Assembly (NCBI RefSeq): GCF_004363095.1
Contig: NZ_SNYO01000010.1
Span: forward strand, 62,001 to 126,000
DNA: 64,000 bases
Reading direction: 5' to 3'
Source of the DNA: Actinomycetospora succinea
GTDB taxonomy: Bacteria; Actinomycetota; Actinomycetes; Mycobacteriales; Pseudonocardiaceae
In this document: positions 1 through 10,534 of the stretch, piece by piece
Numbering within the stretch: the first letter of the stretch is position 1
How the letters are laid out: each line of letters begins with the position of its first letter
Notes under the pieces: model-generated
What the model saw: the letters and a program-made list of their open reading frames with translations, nothing else
Databases searched by the model: none
Told to the model about the DNA's origin: nothing
Program-made: the position numbers and the translations under genes

Positions 1-118
1 ACATCCACGCGACCATGAGGACCTCGTGGGTGTCGTACTGCTGCACCACGGCGCAGACGAGGCCGTCGGAGGTGCGCTTGAGCCGGGAGGCGATCGCGGG
101 GTCCAGGGGGAAGCTCAC
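1..118 (-). CDS. hisI: Phosphoribosyl-AMP cyclohydrolase HisI, N-terminal part (truncated by window edge)
   Basis: Only the first 39 residues lie in the window. They read from a GTG start at 118 as [19 protein letters not shown] followed by [19 protein letters not shown], which is the typical N-terminus of HisI: the conserved [16 protein letters not shown] strand. The enzyme opens the adenine ring of phosphoribosyl-AMP in histidine synthesis, in the cytoplasm. The GTG start overlaps the TGA stop of hisF (GTGA), so the two are translationally coupled. The metal-binding cysteines lie beyond the edge and cannot be checked. Confidence 0.9.
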   Translation of the reverse strand, partial: MSFPLDPAIASRLKRTSDGLVCAVVQQYDTHEVLMVAWM

Positions 119-888
119 CGGATCTCCACCCCGTCCGCGCGCAACGCGTCCTTGACCTCGCCGATCCGCATGATCCCGAAGTGGAACACGCTGGCCGCGA
201 GCACCGCGTCGGCCCCGGCCGCGACGGCCGGCGGGAAGTGCTCGACCTCGCCCGCGCCGCCGCTCGCGATCACGGGCACGTCGACGAGCGCGCGCACCTT
301 GGTGATCATGTCGATGTCGAAGCCGGCCTTCGTGCCGTCGGCGTCCATCGAGTTCAGCAGGATCTCCCCGACGCCGAGCTCCTGGCCGCGCTGGGCCCAC
401 TCGAGCGCGTCGATGCCCGTCCCGCGGCGCCCGCCGTGGGTGGTGACCTCGAACCCCGACGGCGTCGGCTGCCCGTCCGCGGGCACGCGCCGGGCGTCGA
501 CGGACAGGACGATGCACTGGGACCCGTACCGGCGGCTGGCCTCGCCCAGGAACTCCGGGCGGGCGATCGCCGCGGTGTTGATGCCGACCTTGTCCGCGCC
601 CGCGCGCAGGAGCTTGTCGATGTCCTCGTTCGTCCGCACGCCGCCCCCGACGGTCAGCGGGATGAACACCTGCTCGGCCGTGCGCCGCACGACGTCGTAG
701 GTGGTCTCGCGCTCGCCCGAGGACGCGCTGACGTCGAGGAACGTGAGCTCGTCGGCGCCCTCGGCGTCGTAGAGCCGGGCCATCTCGACGGGGTCGCCGG
801 CGTCGCGCAGGTCGACGAAGTTGACGCCCTTCACCACCCTGCCGGCGTCCACGTCCAGGCAGGGGATCACACGGACGGCGACACCCAT
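115..888 (-). CDS. hisF: Imidazole glycerol phosphate synthase cyclase subunit HisF
   Basis: 257-residue (beta/alpha)8 barrel that uses ammonia from HisH to convert PRFAR into IGP and AICAR. The N-terminus [21 protein letters not shown] carries the catalytic Asp of the CLDVD motif. The second catalytic Asp is in the [15 protein letters not shown] segment, and the phosphate-binding loops GGGVRT and ASGGAGE are present. The ATG at 888 was chosen because the family starts exactly there; upstream in-frame sequence is non-homologous. It lies 10 nt after priA and overlaps hisI. Its amidotransferase partner hisH is 3 kb upstream, beyond an inserted sigma-factor cassette. Confidence 0.97.
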   Translation of the reverse strand: MGVAVRVIPCLDVDAGRVVKGVNFVDLRDAGDPVEMARLYDAEGADELTFLDVSASSGERETTYDVVRRTAEQVFIPLTVGGGVRTNEDIDKLLRAGADKVGINTAAIARPEFLGEASRRYGSQCIVLSVDARRVPADGQPTPSGFEVTTHGGRRGTGIDALEWAQRGQELGVGEILLNSMDADGTKAGFDIDMITKVRALVDVPVIASGGAGEVEHFPPAVAAGADAVLAASVFHFGIMRIGEVKDALRADGVEIR

Positions 889-898
889 ACCGGAAAGC

Positions 899-1642
899 CT
901 AACCGCGCTCGTCGCGCGTGATCGCCAGCGCCTCCGGCAGGGTGAAGTTGCCCGCGTACAGGGCCTTGCCGACGATCGCGCCCTCGACGCCCTGCGGGGC
1001 CAGCGCGGACAGGACACGCAGGTCGTCCAGCGACGACACCCCGCCCGAGGCCACCACGGGCCGGTCGGTGCGCGCGCAGACCGCCTCGAGCAGCTCGGTG
1101 TTCGGACCGGTCAGCGTGCCGTCGCGCCCGACGTCGGTGACGACGTAGCGCGCGCAGCCCTCGGCGTCGAGGCGGGCGAGCACGCTCCACAGGTCCCCGC
1201 CGTCGGACACCCAGCCCCGCGCGGCGAGGCGGTGCCGTCCCTCGGTGATCTTGACGTCGAGCCCGACGGCCACCCGGTCGCCGAACTCGGCGATCGCCTT
1301 CGCGCACCACTCGGGGTCCTCGAGCGCGGCGGTGCCGATGTTCACGCGCCGGCAGCCGGTGGCCAGGGCCCGGCGCAGCGAGGCGTCGTCGCGGATGCCG
1401 CCGGAGAGCTCGACGGCGATGTCGGTCTGGTCGACGACGCGCGCGAGCAGCTCGGCGTTGGACCCGCGCCCGAACGCGGCGTCGAGGTCCACCAGGTGCA
1501 GCCACTCCGCGCCGTCGTCGGCCCAGGCGCGGGCCGCGTCGAGGGGGTCGCCGTAGCCGGTCTCGGTGCCGGCGCGGCCCTGGACGAGGCGGACGGCCTG
1601 GCCGTCCACGACGTCCACGGCGGGGAGGAGGTCGATGGTCAC
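899..1642 (-). CDS. priA: Bifunctional ProFAR/PRA isomerase PriA (HisA/TrpF)
   Basis: 247-residue (beta/alpha)8 barrel isomerase. Actinobacteria that lack a separate TrpF use PriA for both ProFAR isomerisation (histidine) and PRA isomerisation (tryptophan). The start reads [22 protein letters not shown] with the first catalytic Asp. The second catalytic Asp lies in [14 protein letters not shown] and the phosphate loop in VASGGVSS. Dual activity is inferred from the actinobacterial setting and the PriA-like sequence, not shown. The GTG start at 1642 follows a TACGAT hexamer by 8 nt, so it probably has its own leaderless promoter. It lies only 15 nt after the ECF sigma gene, so read-through from there is also possible. 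Confidence 0.93.
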   Translation of the reverse strand: MTIDLLPAVDVVDGQAVRLVQGRAGTETGYGDPLDAARAWADDGAEWLHLVDLDAAFGRGSNAELLARVVDQTDIAVELSGGIRDDASLRRALATGCRRVNIGTAALEDPEWCAKAIAEFGDRVAVGLDVKITEGRHRLAARGWVSDGGDLWSVLARLDAEGCARYVVTDVGRDGTLTGPNTELLEAVCARTDRPVVASGGVSSLDDLRVLSALAPQGVEGAIVGKALYAGNFTLPEALAITRDERG

Positions 1643-1650
1643 GGCGCGCG

Positions 1651-1656
1651 ATCGTA
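1651..1656 (-). promoter_or_regulatory. Probable leaderless promoter -10 of priA-hisF-hisI
   Basis: Minus-strand TACGAT ends 8 nt before the priA GTG. This matches the actinobacterial TANNNT -10, with the transcript starting at or next to the start codon. No Shine-Dalgarno sequence is visible. It lies directly after the stop codon of the sigma-factor gene. Confidence 0.55.
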
Positions 1657-1657
1657 A

Positions 1658-2932
1658 CTACGCGCCGGTGAGCAGCGACCGGCGACGCTCCAGCAGCTCC
1701 CGCTCGGCCACCGTGCGCACCAGCTCCAGCGCCCGGTCGATCTCGCCGACGGCCTCGTCGACGCGGCCCAGCGTGGTGAGCATGTCGGCGCGCACCGCCG
1801 GCAGCAGGTGGTAGCCGGCGAGCGTCCGGTCGTCCCGCAGCGGCTCGAGCACGGCGAGCCCCGCCTCCGGTCCCTCGGCGCGCGCCACCGCGACGGCGCG
1901 GTTCAGCTCGACCACCGGCGACGGCGCGAGTGCCGCCAGCTCGGCGTAGAGCGCGGCGATCGCGGCCCAGTCGGTGGCGTCGGTCGAGCGGGCGCGGGCG
2001 TGGCAGGCGGCGATCGCGGCCTGCAGCGTGTACCGGCCGCGCTCCCCCTGCTCCTCGGCGCGCGCCAGTGCCGCGAGGCCGCGGCCCAGCAGCACGCGGT
2101 CCCACCGAGAACGGTCCTGGTCGCCGAGCAGGACCGGCTCGCCGGTCGGCCCGACGCGCGCCCGCAGCCGCGAGGCCTGCAGCTCCATGAGCGCGACCAG
2201 GCCGTGGACCTCGGCCTCCTGCGGGCTCAACGCGGCCAGGACGCGCCCGAGCCGCATCGCCTCGACGCACAGCGTCGGCCGCGTCCAGTCGACGCCGCTC
2301 GTGGCGGCGTACCCCTCGTTGAAGACCAGGTAGATCACCTCGAGCACCGCGCCGAGCCGGCCCGCGAGCTCGTCGCCCACCGGCACGGCGAGCGCCTCCG
2401 GGCCCACCCCGGCGAGGCGCTTCTTGGCGCGGGAGATCCGCTGGCCGATCGTCGGTGACGGGACGAGGAACGCGTGCGCGATCTCGTCGGTGGTCAGGCC
2501 GCCGAAGAGCCGCAGCGTGAGCGCGACCCGGGACTCGCGGGCGAGCGCCGGGTGGCAGGTCGCGAACAACAGGGCGAGCACGTCGTCGCCGACCGCGGCC
2601 GCGCCGTCGCCGACCTCCGCGTCCGCGCCCGGCGCGAGGCCGGTCTCCCCCGCCTCGAGGGTCTCGGTCTTGCGCGCGAGCGTCTGCTCGCGGCGGATCA
2701 GGTCGATGGCGCGGCGCCGGGCCGTCGCGGCGAGCCACGCCGCCGGGTTGTCCGGGACGCCCTGCGCCGGCCACTGCTCCATCGCGGCGACGAGCGCGTC
2801 GTGGGCGAGCTCCTCGGCCCGGCCGACGTCGCGCACCAGGCGCGCGACGCCGGCCACGATCCGCGCCGACTCCATCCGCCACACCGTCTCCAGGACGGCG
2901 TACGGATCACTCGTGGTCGTCGGGGTGGTCAC
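1658..2932 (-). CDS. ECF-family RNA polymerase sigma factor, ECF42 type (DGPF-associated, C-terminal TPR extension)
   Basis: 424 residues, much longer than a plain ECF sigma factor. Residues ~15-180 carry sigma region 2 (AEELAHDALVAAMEQWP, then AWLAATARRRAIDLIRRE) and region 4 (ALTLRLFGGLTTDEIAHAF). Region 4 is followed by a long helical extension with the DUF6596/TPR character of the ECF42 group (VIYLVFNEGYAA, LHGLVALMELQASRLRAR). ECF42 sigma factors are known to be encoded next to DGPF/YCII-domain proteins and to need the C-terminal extension. Here two DGPF genes lie directly upstream in the same operon. The GTG start overlaps the TGA of the preceding DGPF gene. No anti-sigma gene is present. 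Promoter recognition is probably autoregulatory (see the motif at 3875-3901). Confidence 0.92.
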   Translation of the reverse strand: MTTPTTTSDPYAVLETVWRMESARIVAGVARLVRDVGRAEELAHDALVAAMEQWPAQGVPDNPAAWLAATARRRAIDLIRREQTLARKTETLEAGETGLAPGADAEVGDGAAAVGDDVLALLFATCHPALARESRVALTLRLFGGLTTDEIAHAFLVPSPTIGQRISRAKKRLAGVGPEALAVPVGDELAGRLGAVLEVIYLVFNEGYAATSGVDWTRPTLCVEAMRLGRVLAALSPQEAEVHGLVALMELQASRLRARVGPTGEPVLLGDQDRSRWDRVLLGRGLAALARAEEQGERGRYTLQAAIAACHARARSTDATDWAAIAALYAELAALAPSPVVELNRAVAVARAEGPEAGLAVLEPLRDDRTLAGYHLLPAVRADMLTTLGRVDEAVGEIDRALELVRTVAERELLERRRSLLTGA

Positions 2933-3351
2933 CCCTGTTGCTGGGCCTGGCGGGCGCGCAGCTCCTCCTCGGCCTCCATGACCTCCGGCGGCGCGATGCC
3001 CTCGAAGTCCTCGGCCTCGGCGACCTTGCGCACCTCGATGCGCTCACCGGCCCGGAACGGCGCCCGGCGGGCCCAGGACACGGCGTCCTGCAGCGAGTCG
3101 ACCTTGAGGATCCAGAACCCGCCGACCAGCTCCTTGGCCTCGGCGAACGGGCCGTCGGTGACGGTCGGCTCCTCGCCGTCGAAGGCGACGACCGCGCCCT
3201 TGGCGCTGGGCAGCAGGCCCTCGCCCGCGAGCAGGACGCCGGCGTCGACCATGGCGGTGTTGAACGCCGCCATCTCCTCGAACATCGCGGGGTCCGGCGG
3301 CGTCTCCGCCTGGGCGGCCTCGTCGTACTTGAGCAGCAGCATGTAGCGCAC
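2929..3351 (-). CDS. YCII-related DGPF-domain protein (second copy)
   Basis: 140 residues. It starts MRYMLLLKYDEAAQ and carries the name-giving motif TVTDGPFAEAKELVGGFWIL, the YCII/DGPF alpha-beta fold related to ferredoxin-like dimers. The family function is unknown, but DGPF genes are the regular partners and targets of ECF42 sigma factors. It is a paralogue of the gene at 3385-3819 and lies 33 nt after it, with no promoter-sized gap. Its stop overlaps the sigma GTG start (GTGA). The start at 3351 is GTG, aligned with the paralogue's MRYML start. Confidence 0.9.
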   Translation of the reverse strand: MRYMLLLKYDEAAQAETPPDPAMFEEMAAFNTAMVDAGVLLAGEGLLPSAKGAVVAFDGEEPTVTDGPFAEAKELVGGFWILKVDSLQDAVSWARRAPFRAGERIEVRKVAEAEDFEGIAPPEVMEAEEELRARQAQQQG

Positions 3352-3384
3352 GGGGAGTCTCCTGGTGTCGTTTCGTCGGGGTGG

Positions 3385-3819
3385 TCAGACCTGCTCGCGC
3401 TCGGCCACCCGCCGGCGCAGGGTGGCCTCGGCGTCGAGCACCTCGGCGGGCGCGATGCCCTCGAGGTCGGACATCTCGGCGATCCGGCGGACCTGCAGCC
3501 GCACCCCCGGCCCGATCGGGCAGCGGCGCGCCCACTGCTCGGCCTCGGCGCGGGAGGCGACCTCGAGGATCCAGAACCCGGCGACGAGCTCCTTGGCCTC
3601 GGTGAAGGGCCCGTCGGTGACGGTCGGGGTCTCGCCGTCGGTGGTGACCTCGAAGCCGTCGGCGCTGGGCGTCAGGCCCTCCGCCGCGAGCAGCACGCCG
3701 GCCTCGACGAGGTCGTTGTTGTAGCGGCCCATCGCCTCGAAGATCTCCTCGACGGGCGGGGCGTCCGGGCCGCCCACCGCCATCGACTCCGGGGCCTCCA
3801 TGATCAGCATGTAGCGCAT
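3385..3819 (-). CDS. YCII-related DGPF-domain protein (first copy)
   Basis: 144 residues starting MRYMLIMEAPESMAVGG, with the signature TVTDGPFTEAKELVAGFWILEVAS and a C-terminal helix of the DLEGIAPAEVLDAEATLRRR type. It is the first gene of a three-gene operon (DGPF, DGPF, ECF42 sigma). It is preceded by a hexamer pair matching the published ECF42 target promoter, so it is probably the main output of that sigma factor. The ATG at 3819 has a plausible GGAGAG-type ribosome site just upstream. Biochemical role unknown; a detoxification or stress role is sometimes proposed for the family but is not shown by this sequence. Confidence 0.9.
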   Translation of the reverse strand: MRYMLIMEAPESMAVGGPDAPPVEEIFEAMGRYNNDLVEAGVLLAAEGLTPSADGFEVTTDGETPTVTDGPFTEAKELVAGFWILEVASRAEAEQWARRCPIGPGVRLQVRRIAEMSDLEGIAPAEVLDAEATLRRRVAEREQV

Positions 3820-3874
3820 CGGGCTCTCCTCGCGGCTCGTCGGCGGGGTCGTCCACCCCGCCGCTCGCCTCTGC

Positions 3875-3901
3875 GTCGAACGAGTCGGCCGGTCTTCGAC
3901 A
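3875..3901 (-). promoter_or_regulatory. Candidate ECF42-dependent promoter of the DGPF-DGPF-sigma operon
   Basis: On the minus strand, TGTCGA (3901-3896), a 17-nt spacer and CGAC (3878-3875). This agrees with the ECF42 target motif as I recall it (TGTCGA at -35, CGA(T/C)-like at -10). It lies 55-80 nt upstream of the first DGPF start, suggesting autoregulation by the sigma factor encoded third in the operon. Confidence 0.65.
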
Positions 3902-3921
3902 CCGATCCGGAAGATTCTTCG

Positions 3922-3949
3922 GGTCGAGCTCCGCTTCGCTCCGTCTCCC
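3922..3949 (-). repeat. 28-nt dispersed intergenic repeat, copy A
   Basis: On the minus strand this element begins GGGAGACGGAGCGAAG and ends GAGCTCGACC. It matches 27 of 28 bases of the element at 37296-37323 on the plus strand. It sits between hisH and the DGPF operon, just upstream of the candidate ECF42 promoter. Function unknown. Confidence 0.7.
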
Positions 3950-3954
3950 GTTTT

Positions 3955-4629
3955 CTACCGCAGGGTGCCGAGCCAGTTCGAGAGGAGTTCGGCCCCCGCC
4001 TCGCCCGACTTCTCCGGGTGGAACTGGGTGGCCGCGAGCGGGCCGTTCTCGACGGCGGCGACGAAGTCCTCGCCGTGGTGGGCCCAGGTAACCCGCGCCG
4101 GACGGAAGTGCTCGGGCGCCTCCTGCTCCCAGCGCCGCGCGGCGAACGAGTGCACGAAGTAGAAGCGGGTGTCGGGCGACATCCCGGCGAACAGGACACT
4201 GTCCTCGGGCGCCCGCACCGTGTTCCACCCCATGTGCGGCAGCACCGGGGCCTGCAGCTTCTCGACGGTGCCGGGCCACTGGCCCGCGCCCTGCGCCTCC
4301 TCGCCGAACTCCACGCCGCGCTCGAAGAGCACCTGCATGCCCACGCAGATGCCGAGCACCGGGCGCCCGCCGGCGAGGCGCTGCTCGATGAGCCGCTCGC
4401 CGTGCACGGAGCGCAGCCCGGCGGCGCAGGCGGCGAACGCCCCGACGCCCGGGACGACGAGCCCGTCGGCGGCGAGCGCCGCGCGGCCGTCGGCGGTGAC
4501 CTCGACGTCGGCGCCCACGTGCTCGAGCGCGCGTTCGGCCGAGCGCAGGTTGCCGGAGCCGTAGTCGAGGACGACGACCCGCGGGGCGCGCGTGGTCGGG
4601 CGCGGCACGGACGGGGCGGGAGAGCTCAC
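3955..4629 (-). CDS. hisH: Imidazole glycerol phosphate synthase glutaminase subunit HisH
   Basis: 224-residue class I glutamine amidotransferase supplying ammonia to HisF. It shows [13 protein letters not shown] near the N-terminus, the nucleophile Cys in [12 protein letters not shown], the oxyanion region PGVGAF, PHMGWN, and the catalytic His-x-Glu in [12 protein letters not shown]. The GTG at 4629 is supported by a GTGA overlap with the stop of the methyltransferase gene upstream. The first ~15 residues ([16 protein letters not shown]) are a variable leader. After this gene the his run is interrupted by the DGPF/ECF42 cassette. Confidence 0.96.
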   Translation of the reverse strand: MSSPAPSVPRPTTRAPRVVVLDYGSGNLRSAERALEHVGADVEVTADGRAALAADGLVVPGVGAFAACAAGLRSVHGERLIEQRLAGGRPVLGICVGMQVLFERGVEFGEEAQGAGQWPGTVEKLQAPVLPHMGWNTVRAPEDSVLFAGMSPDTRFYFVHSFAARRWEQEAPEHFRPARVTWAHHGEDFVAAVENGPLAATQFHPEKSGEAGAELLSNWLGTLR

Positions 4630-5279
4630 GGTGTCCAGATTACCGAGCGGCCCGGACCCGGGACCTCCCGCGCCGCGAGCACGAGGAGCCGGCCGGGGCC
4701 CGGCGGGTCGTCCCCCTCGACGGGGTGGACGTAGCCGTCGGACACGAGGCGGGCGACGGCGCGGTCGTAGCCGCCCGAGGTCCAGGTCTCCTCCGCGACG
4801 GTGGCGACGAGGACGCCGCCCGGCCGCAGCACCCGCACGAGGCCCGTCAGTGCCTCCGCGCCGAGGTGACCGGGTGCGAGCGCGCCGGCACAGGTCAGCG
4901 CGCCGAACTTGCCGCCCGCGCCGGGCGCGGAGCGCCGCAGGTCGGCGGGGCCGAGATCGTTGTAGACGCCGCGGCGCCGCGCGCGCTTGAGCATGCCCGG
5001 CGAGAGGTCGAGGCCGTCGATCGCCCGGAAGCCCCGTGCGGCGAGCGCGACCCCGACGAGGCCGGTGCCGCACCCGGCGTCCAGGACCTCGGTCTCGGGC
5101 CGCACGAGCTCCGCGAGACGGTCGGCGATCTGCGCCGCGGTGCGGTGCCCCGTGAGCGCGGCGACGTCCTCGTCGTCGTAGGTCGGGGCCCACTCGTCGT
5201 AGACGCGGCGGGTGACGGCGACGTCCGTCCCGGCGTCGAGGAGGGCCAGGCGGGCGGCGGCGCCCACGACACTGTCCAC
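4626..5279 (-). CDS. Class I SAM-dependent methyltransferase embedded in the his operon
   Basis: 217 residues. It begins with a helical segment, then [25 protein letters not shown]-binding motif [37 protein letters not shown] (acidic ribose loop) and motif IV/post regions with [16 protein letters not shown]. It resembles the METTL27/Williams-Beuren-region type. Substrate unknown. The GTG start at 5279 is about 90 nt after the small membrane gene, and its TGA overlaps the hisH start, so it is co-translated with hisH. A link to histidine metabolism is inferred from position only. Confidence 0.85.
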   Translation of the reverse strand: MDSVVGAAARLALLDAGTDVAVTRRVYDEWAPTYDDEDVAALTGHRTAAQIADRLAELVRPETEVLDAGCGTGLVGVALAARGFRAIDGLDLSPGMLKRARRRGVYNDLGPADLRRSAPGAGGKFGALTCAGALAPGHLGAEALTGLVRVLRPGGVLVATVAEETWTSGGYDRAVARLVSDGYVHPVEGDDPPGPGRLLVLAAREVPGPGRSVIWTP

Positions 5280-5372
5280 ACTGCCTCCCCGGTCGGTACG
5301 AGTCGACGGGCCTGGTTCCCGATCGGGGTCGCGCCCTACCGTCCGGGTGACGCAGACATCACGGATCCGGCG

Positions 5373-5534
5373 TCAGGGCAGCAGCCGCAGCACGGCCCCG
5401 CCGACGGCGAGCACCGCGAGGACGGCGCAGATCACCGCGCCGACCTTGTTGCGCGGCCAGAAGCTCACGACCCCGCCGACGAGGAACCCGCCGAGCGCCA
5501 GGAGCCCGACGATGAGGACGTCAGAGCCGGTCAC
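5373..5534 (-). CDS. Small two-helix membrane protein between hisB and the methyltransferase
   Basis: A 53-residue frame read from the GTG at 5534: [16 protein letters not shown], then [17 protein letters not shown], then [20 protein letters not shown]. It forms two hydrophobic helices joined by a short SFWPRNK loop. The GTG overlaps the hisB TGA (GTGA), which supports a real coupled gene despite its size. I have seen similar tiny membrane proteins next to hisB in related actinobacteria, but the function is unknown. A scaffold or anchoring role for the his enzymes would be pure speculation. Confidence 0.7.
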   Translation of the reverse strand: MTGSDVLIVGLLALGGFLVGGVVSFWPRNKVGAVICAVLAVLAVGGAVLRLLP

Positions 5535-6136
5535 GACTCCAGGACGCCCTTGGTCGACGCCGGCCCCTCGAGGCGCGGGTCGGGCTCGGTGGCGGCGCGC
5601 AGGGCGCGGGCGATCGCCTTGTACTCGGCCTCGGTGATGTGGTGGGGGTCGCGGCCGCCGGTGACCCGCACGTGCAGCGCGATGCCGGCGTGGAACGCGA
5701 TCGACTCGAAGACGTGGCGGTTGAGCACCGTCGGGTAGTTGCCGCCGACGACGAACCCGGCCATCGACTCGGGCTCACCGGTGTGCACGCAGTACGGCCG
5801 CCCGGACACGTCGACGACGGCCTGCGCGAGCGCCTCGTCCATCGGGATCCAGGCGTCGCCGAAGCGGCGGATGCCCGACTTGTCGCCGAGGGCCTGCTTG
5901 AGCGCCTGCCCGAGCACGATCGCGACGTCCTCGACGGTGTGGTGGGCGTCGATCTCGACGTCGCCGGTGGCCCGCACGACGAGGTCGAGCGCGCCGTGCT
6001 TGCCCAGCGCGTCGAGCATGTGGTCGAAGAACGGCACCCCGGTGGCGACCTCGGTGCGGCCCGTGCCGTCGAGGTCGATCTCGACGAGCACGCTCGACTC
6101 CTTGGTCACGCGCTCCACGCGTCCCGTGCGACTCAC
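5531..6136 (-). CDS. hisB: Imidazoleglycerol-phosphate dehydratase HisB
   Basis: 201 residues, the single-domain dehydratase without a HisB-N phosphatase domain. It converts IGP to imidazole acetol phosphate using Mn. The two metal-binding signatures are visible: [17 protein letters not shown] and [33 protein letters not shown] and [11 protein letters not shown] are also family hallmarks. The GTG start at 6136 is preceded by TACCCT 7 nt upstream and no ribosome site, indicating a leaderless start. The next gene upstream on this strand is not hisC but the DHFR-like gene, 30 nt away. Confidence 0.97.
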   Translation of the reverse strand: MSRTGRVERVTKESSVLVEIDLDGTGRTEVATGVPFFDHMLDALGKHGALDLVVRATGDVEIDAHHTVEDVAIVLGQALKQALGDKSGIRRFGDAWIPMDEALAQAVVDVSGRPYCVHTGEPESMAGFVVGGNYPTVLNRHVFESIAFHAGIALHVRVTGGRDPHHITEAEYKAIARALRAATEPDPRLEGPASTKGVLES

Positions 6137-6143
6137 GCCTTCC

Positions 6144-6149
6144 AGGGTA
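6144..6149 (-). promoter_or_regulatory. Probable leaderless promoter -10 of hisB
   Basis: Minus-strand TACCCT lies 7 nt before the hisB GTG, identical to the hexamer before hisD. It gives hisB its own start, independent of the inserted DHFR-like gene whose stop is only 18 nt further upstream. Confidence 0.6.
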
Positions 6150-6166
6150 CGGATCGGGCGCCCGTC

Positions 6167-6844
6167 CTACCGCCGTACCACCCGCGCGTGCACCGCGCCG
6201 CTCTCGCCGACGACGGTGCTCTCGACCCGGTAGCCCTCCGGGAGGGCGGTCAGGCCCTCGAACAGCCGCTCCCCCGCGCCGGCCAGGATCGGCGCCACGA
6301 CGAGGTTGAGCTCGCCCACGAGACCCTCGGCGAGGAACGCCCGCACCGTCGCCACACCCCCGCCGAGGCGGACGTCCCGGCCGCCGGCGGCCGTCGTCGC
6401 CCGCGCCAGCACCTCCGCGGGCGACCCCTGCACGAAGTGGAAGGTCGTGCCGCCGTCCATCGGCAGCGACGGGCGCGGATGGTGGGTCATGACGAACACG
6501 TCGTGGTGGTACGGCGGGTCCTCGCCCCACCAGCCGCGCCAGCTCTCGTCGGGCCACTCGCCGCGCACCGGGCCGAACATGTTCCGGCCCATGATCGTGG
6601 CGCCGACGTTCTCCTCGCCCGCGAGGAAGGCCGCGTGGTCCACGCCGGTCCCGTCGCTGTCTCCATGGTCGAGCTCCCCTATCGGCGTGCTCGTCTCACT
6701 GCTTCGTCTCCGGGCGAAGCTCGGCATCATCCACGCGTGCAGCTCGTCGACGCCGTCGCCGAAGGGCGCGTCGACCCGCTGGTCCGTCCCGGTGCCGAAG
6801 CCGTCGAGGGTGATCGTGAACGCGTGCACGCGCAGACGGGTCAT
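6167..6844 (-). CDS. Dihydrofolate reductase-family (RibD C-terminal-like) protein
   Basis: 225 residues starting MTRLRVHAFTITLDGFGTG. It has the DHFR/RibD-C features VGATIMGRNMFGPVRGEWPDESWRGWWG, the strand FVMTHHPRPSLPMDGGTTFHFV, and the NADPH-binding GGRDVRLGGGVATVRAFLAEGLVGELNLVVAPILAGAGERLFE region. Such proteins are likely NADPH-dependent reductases of unknown substrate, not true folate enzymes. The start at 6844 is the only ATG compatible with the family N-terminus. It is divergently transcribed from an HxlR regulator, with palindromes in the 102-nt gap. That is a common regulator/target pair, here inserted between hisC and hisB. The segment PSFARRRSSETSTPIGELDHG (residues ~41-61) looks less conserved. 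Confidence 0.85.
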   Translation of the reverse strand: MTRLRVHAFTITLDGFGTGTDQRVDAPFGDGVDELHAWMMPSFARRRSSETSTPIGELDHGDSDGTGVDHAAFLAGEENVGATIMGRNMFGPVRGEWPDESWRGWWGEDPPYHHDVFVMTHHPRPSLPMDGGTTFHFVQGSPAEVLARATTAAGGRDVRLGGGVATVRAFLAEGLVGELNLVVAPILAGAGERLFEGLTALPEGYRVESTVVGESGAVHARVVRR

Positions 6845-6866
6845 GGTGTCCTCCCCGGACCAGTGA

Positions 6867-6926
6867 TTGCAGTTCGCAACCGGTAGCGAGGACGCTAGCG
6901 TCATGCAGTGGTAAAGTGCAACCACT
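6867..6926. promoter_or_regulatory. Candidate HxlR operator region between the divergent DHFR-like and hxlR genes
   Basis: Two dyads lie in the 102-nt divergent gap: TTGC-AGTTC-GCAA (6867-6879) and AGTGGT-N8-ACCACT (6907-6926). The stretch is locally AT-richer than its flanks. HxlR-family proteins bind such inverted repeats in front of themselves and a divergent oxidoreductase gene. Assignment is by position and symmetry only. Confidence 0.5.
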
Positions 6927-6946
6927 CGAGGCCCCGGGAGGCGCCC

Positions 6947-9886
<2,940 letters not shown>

Positions 9887-9892
9887 GCGTCC

Positions 9893-9898
9893 AGGGTA
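9893..9898 (-). promoter_or_regulatory. Probable leaderless promoter -10 of hisD-hisC
   Basis: Minus-strand TACCCT, preceded by TGAC, lies 6 nt before the hisD GTG with no ribosome site between them. No convincing -35 is visible. Confidence 0.55.
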
Positions 9899-9913
9899 GT
9901 CACGGCCGGGTCG

Positions 9914-10435
9914 TCACGTTCCGGTCCGCGTCCGGGTGTGACCGAACACGAACCAGCGCATCGCGCAGTACATGAACACCGCCTCGCAGGTCCCGGCAGC
10001 CAGGCGGGCGAGCTGGTAGGGCACCCCGACGGCAGCGAGCGCGTGCGTCACGCCCAGCACGATCACGGCGTAGTTGACGGCGATCACGCCGACGTAGCGC
10101 CCGATCTGGGTGCCGACCGGGCGCTCGGGGTCGAAGTTCAGCCAGCGGTTCAGCACGAAGCTCAGCGCGAAGGCCGTGCCGTACGCGAGGGTCACGCCGG
10201 CCCACAGCGGCAGGTGCAGGCCGTCGATCAGCAGCGAGAGCAGCACGAGGTCGACGGCGAACGTGAACCCGTTGACGACCGCGAAGCCGACGAGGCTCGG
10301 CGCGACGATCCGGCGCAGCCGCCCGGGCAGGACGCCGACGACGGCGGCGCAGGCGCGACGGAAGCGCTCGCGGGAGTCGGCCACGCCGCCATCCCACCGA
10401 CCCGACGGCCCCGCGCGCGGGGCATCGGACGGCAT
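9914..10435 (-). CDS. GtrA-like membrane protein
   Basis: 173 residues with a basic, soluble N-terminus (~35 residues) and four hydrophobic segments: PSLVGFAVVNGFTFAVDLVLL, LPLWAGVTLAYGTAFALSFVL, IGRYVGVIAVNYAVIVLGVTHAL and the last around CEAVFMYCAMRWFVFG. The loop NRWLNFDP and the C-terminal RWFVF motif are typical of the GtrA/DPMS-like domain. Members move or flip polyprenyl-linked sugars or assist cell-wall glycan synthesis; the exact substrate cannot be told. A later GTG (VADSRERF) is an alternative start. It lies 27 nt upstream of hisD. Confidence 0.85.
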   Translation of the reverse strand: MPSDAPRAGPSGRWDGGVADSRERFRRACAAVVGVLPGRLRRIVAPSLVGFAVVNGFTFAVDLVLLSLLIDGLHLPLWAGVTLAYGTAFALSFVLNRWLNFDPERPVGTQIGRYVGVIAVNYAVIVLGVTHALAAVGVPYQLARLAAGTCEAVFMYCAMRWFVFGHTRTRTGT

Positions 10436-10534
10436 CGGGATGACGGGCTGGTGAACTTTGTCGGCCGCGCCGAGGAGATGCGCCCGTCAGTGCTCCTTCG
10501 TCGCGCCACCGCGCGACCTCCGGCGCGAAGAGCT

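Noticed and set aside
3955..5193. A continuous frame that would fuse an upstream segment to HisH
   Set aside because: The upstream part is the wrong frame of the methyltransferase; a GTG at 4629 with GTGA overlap is a better start.
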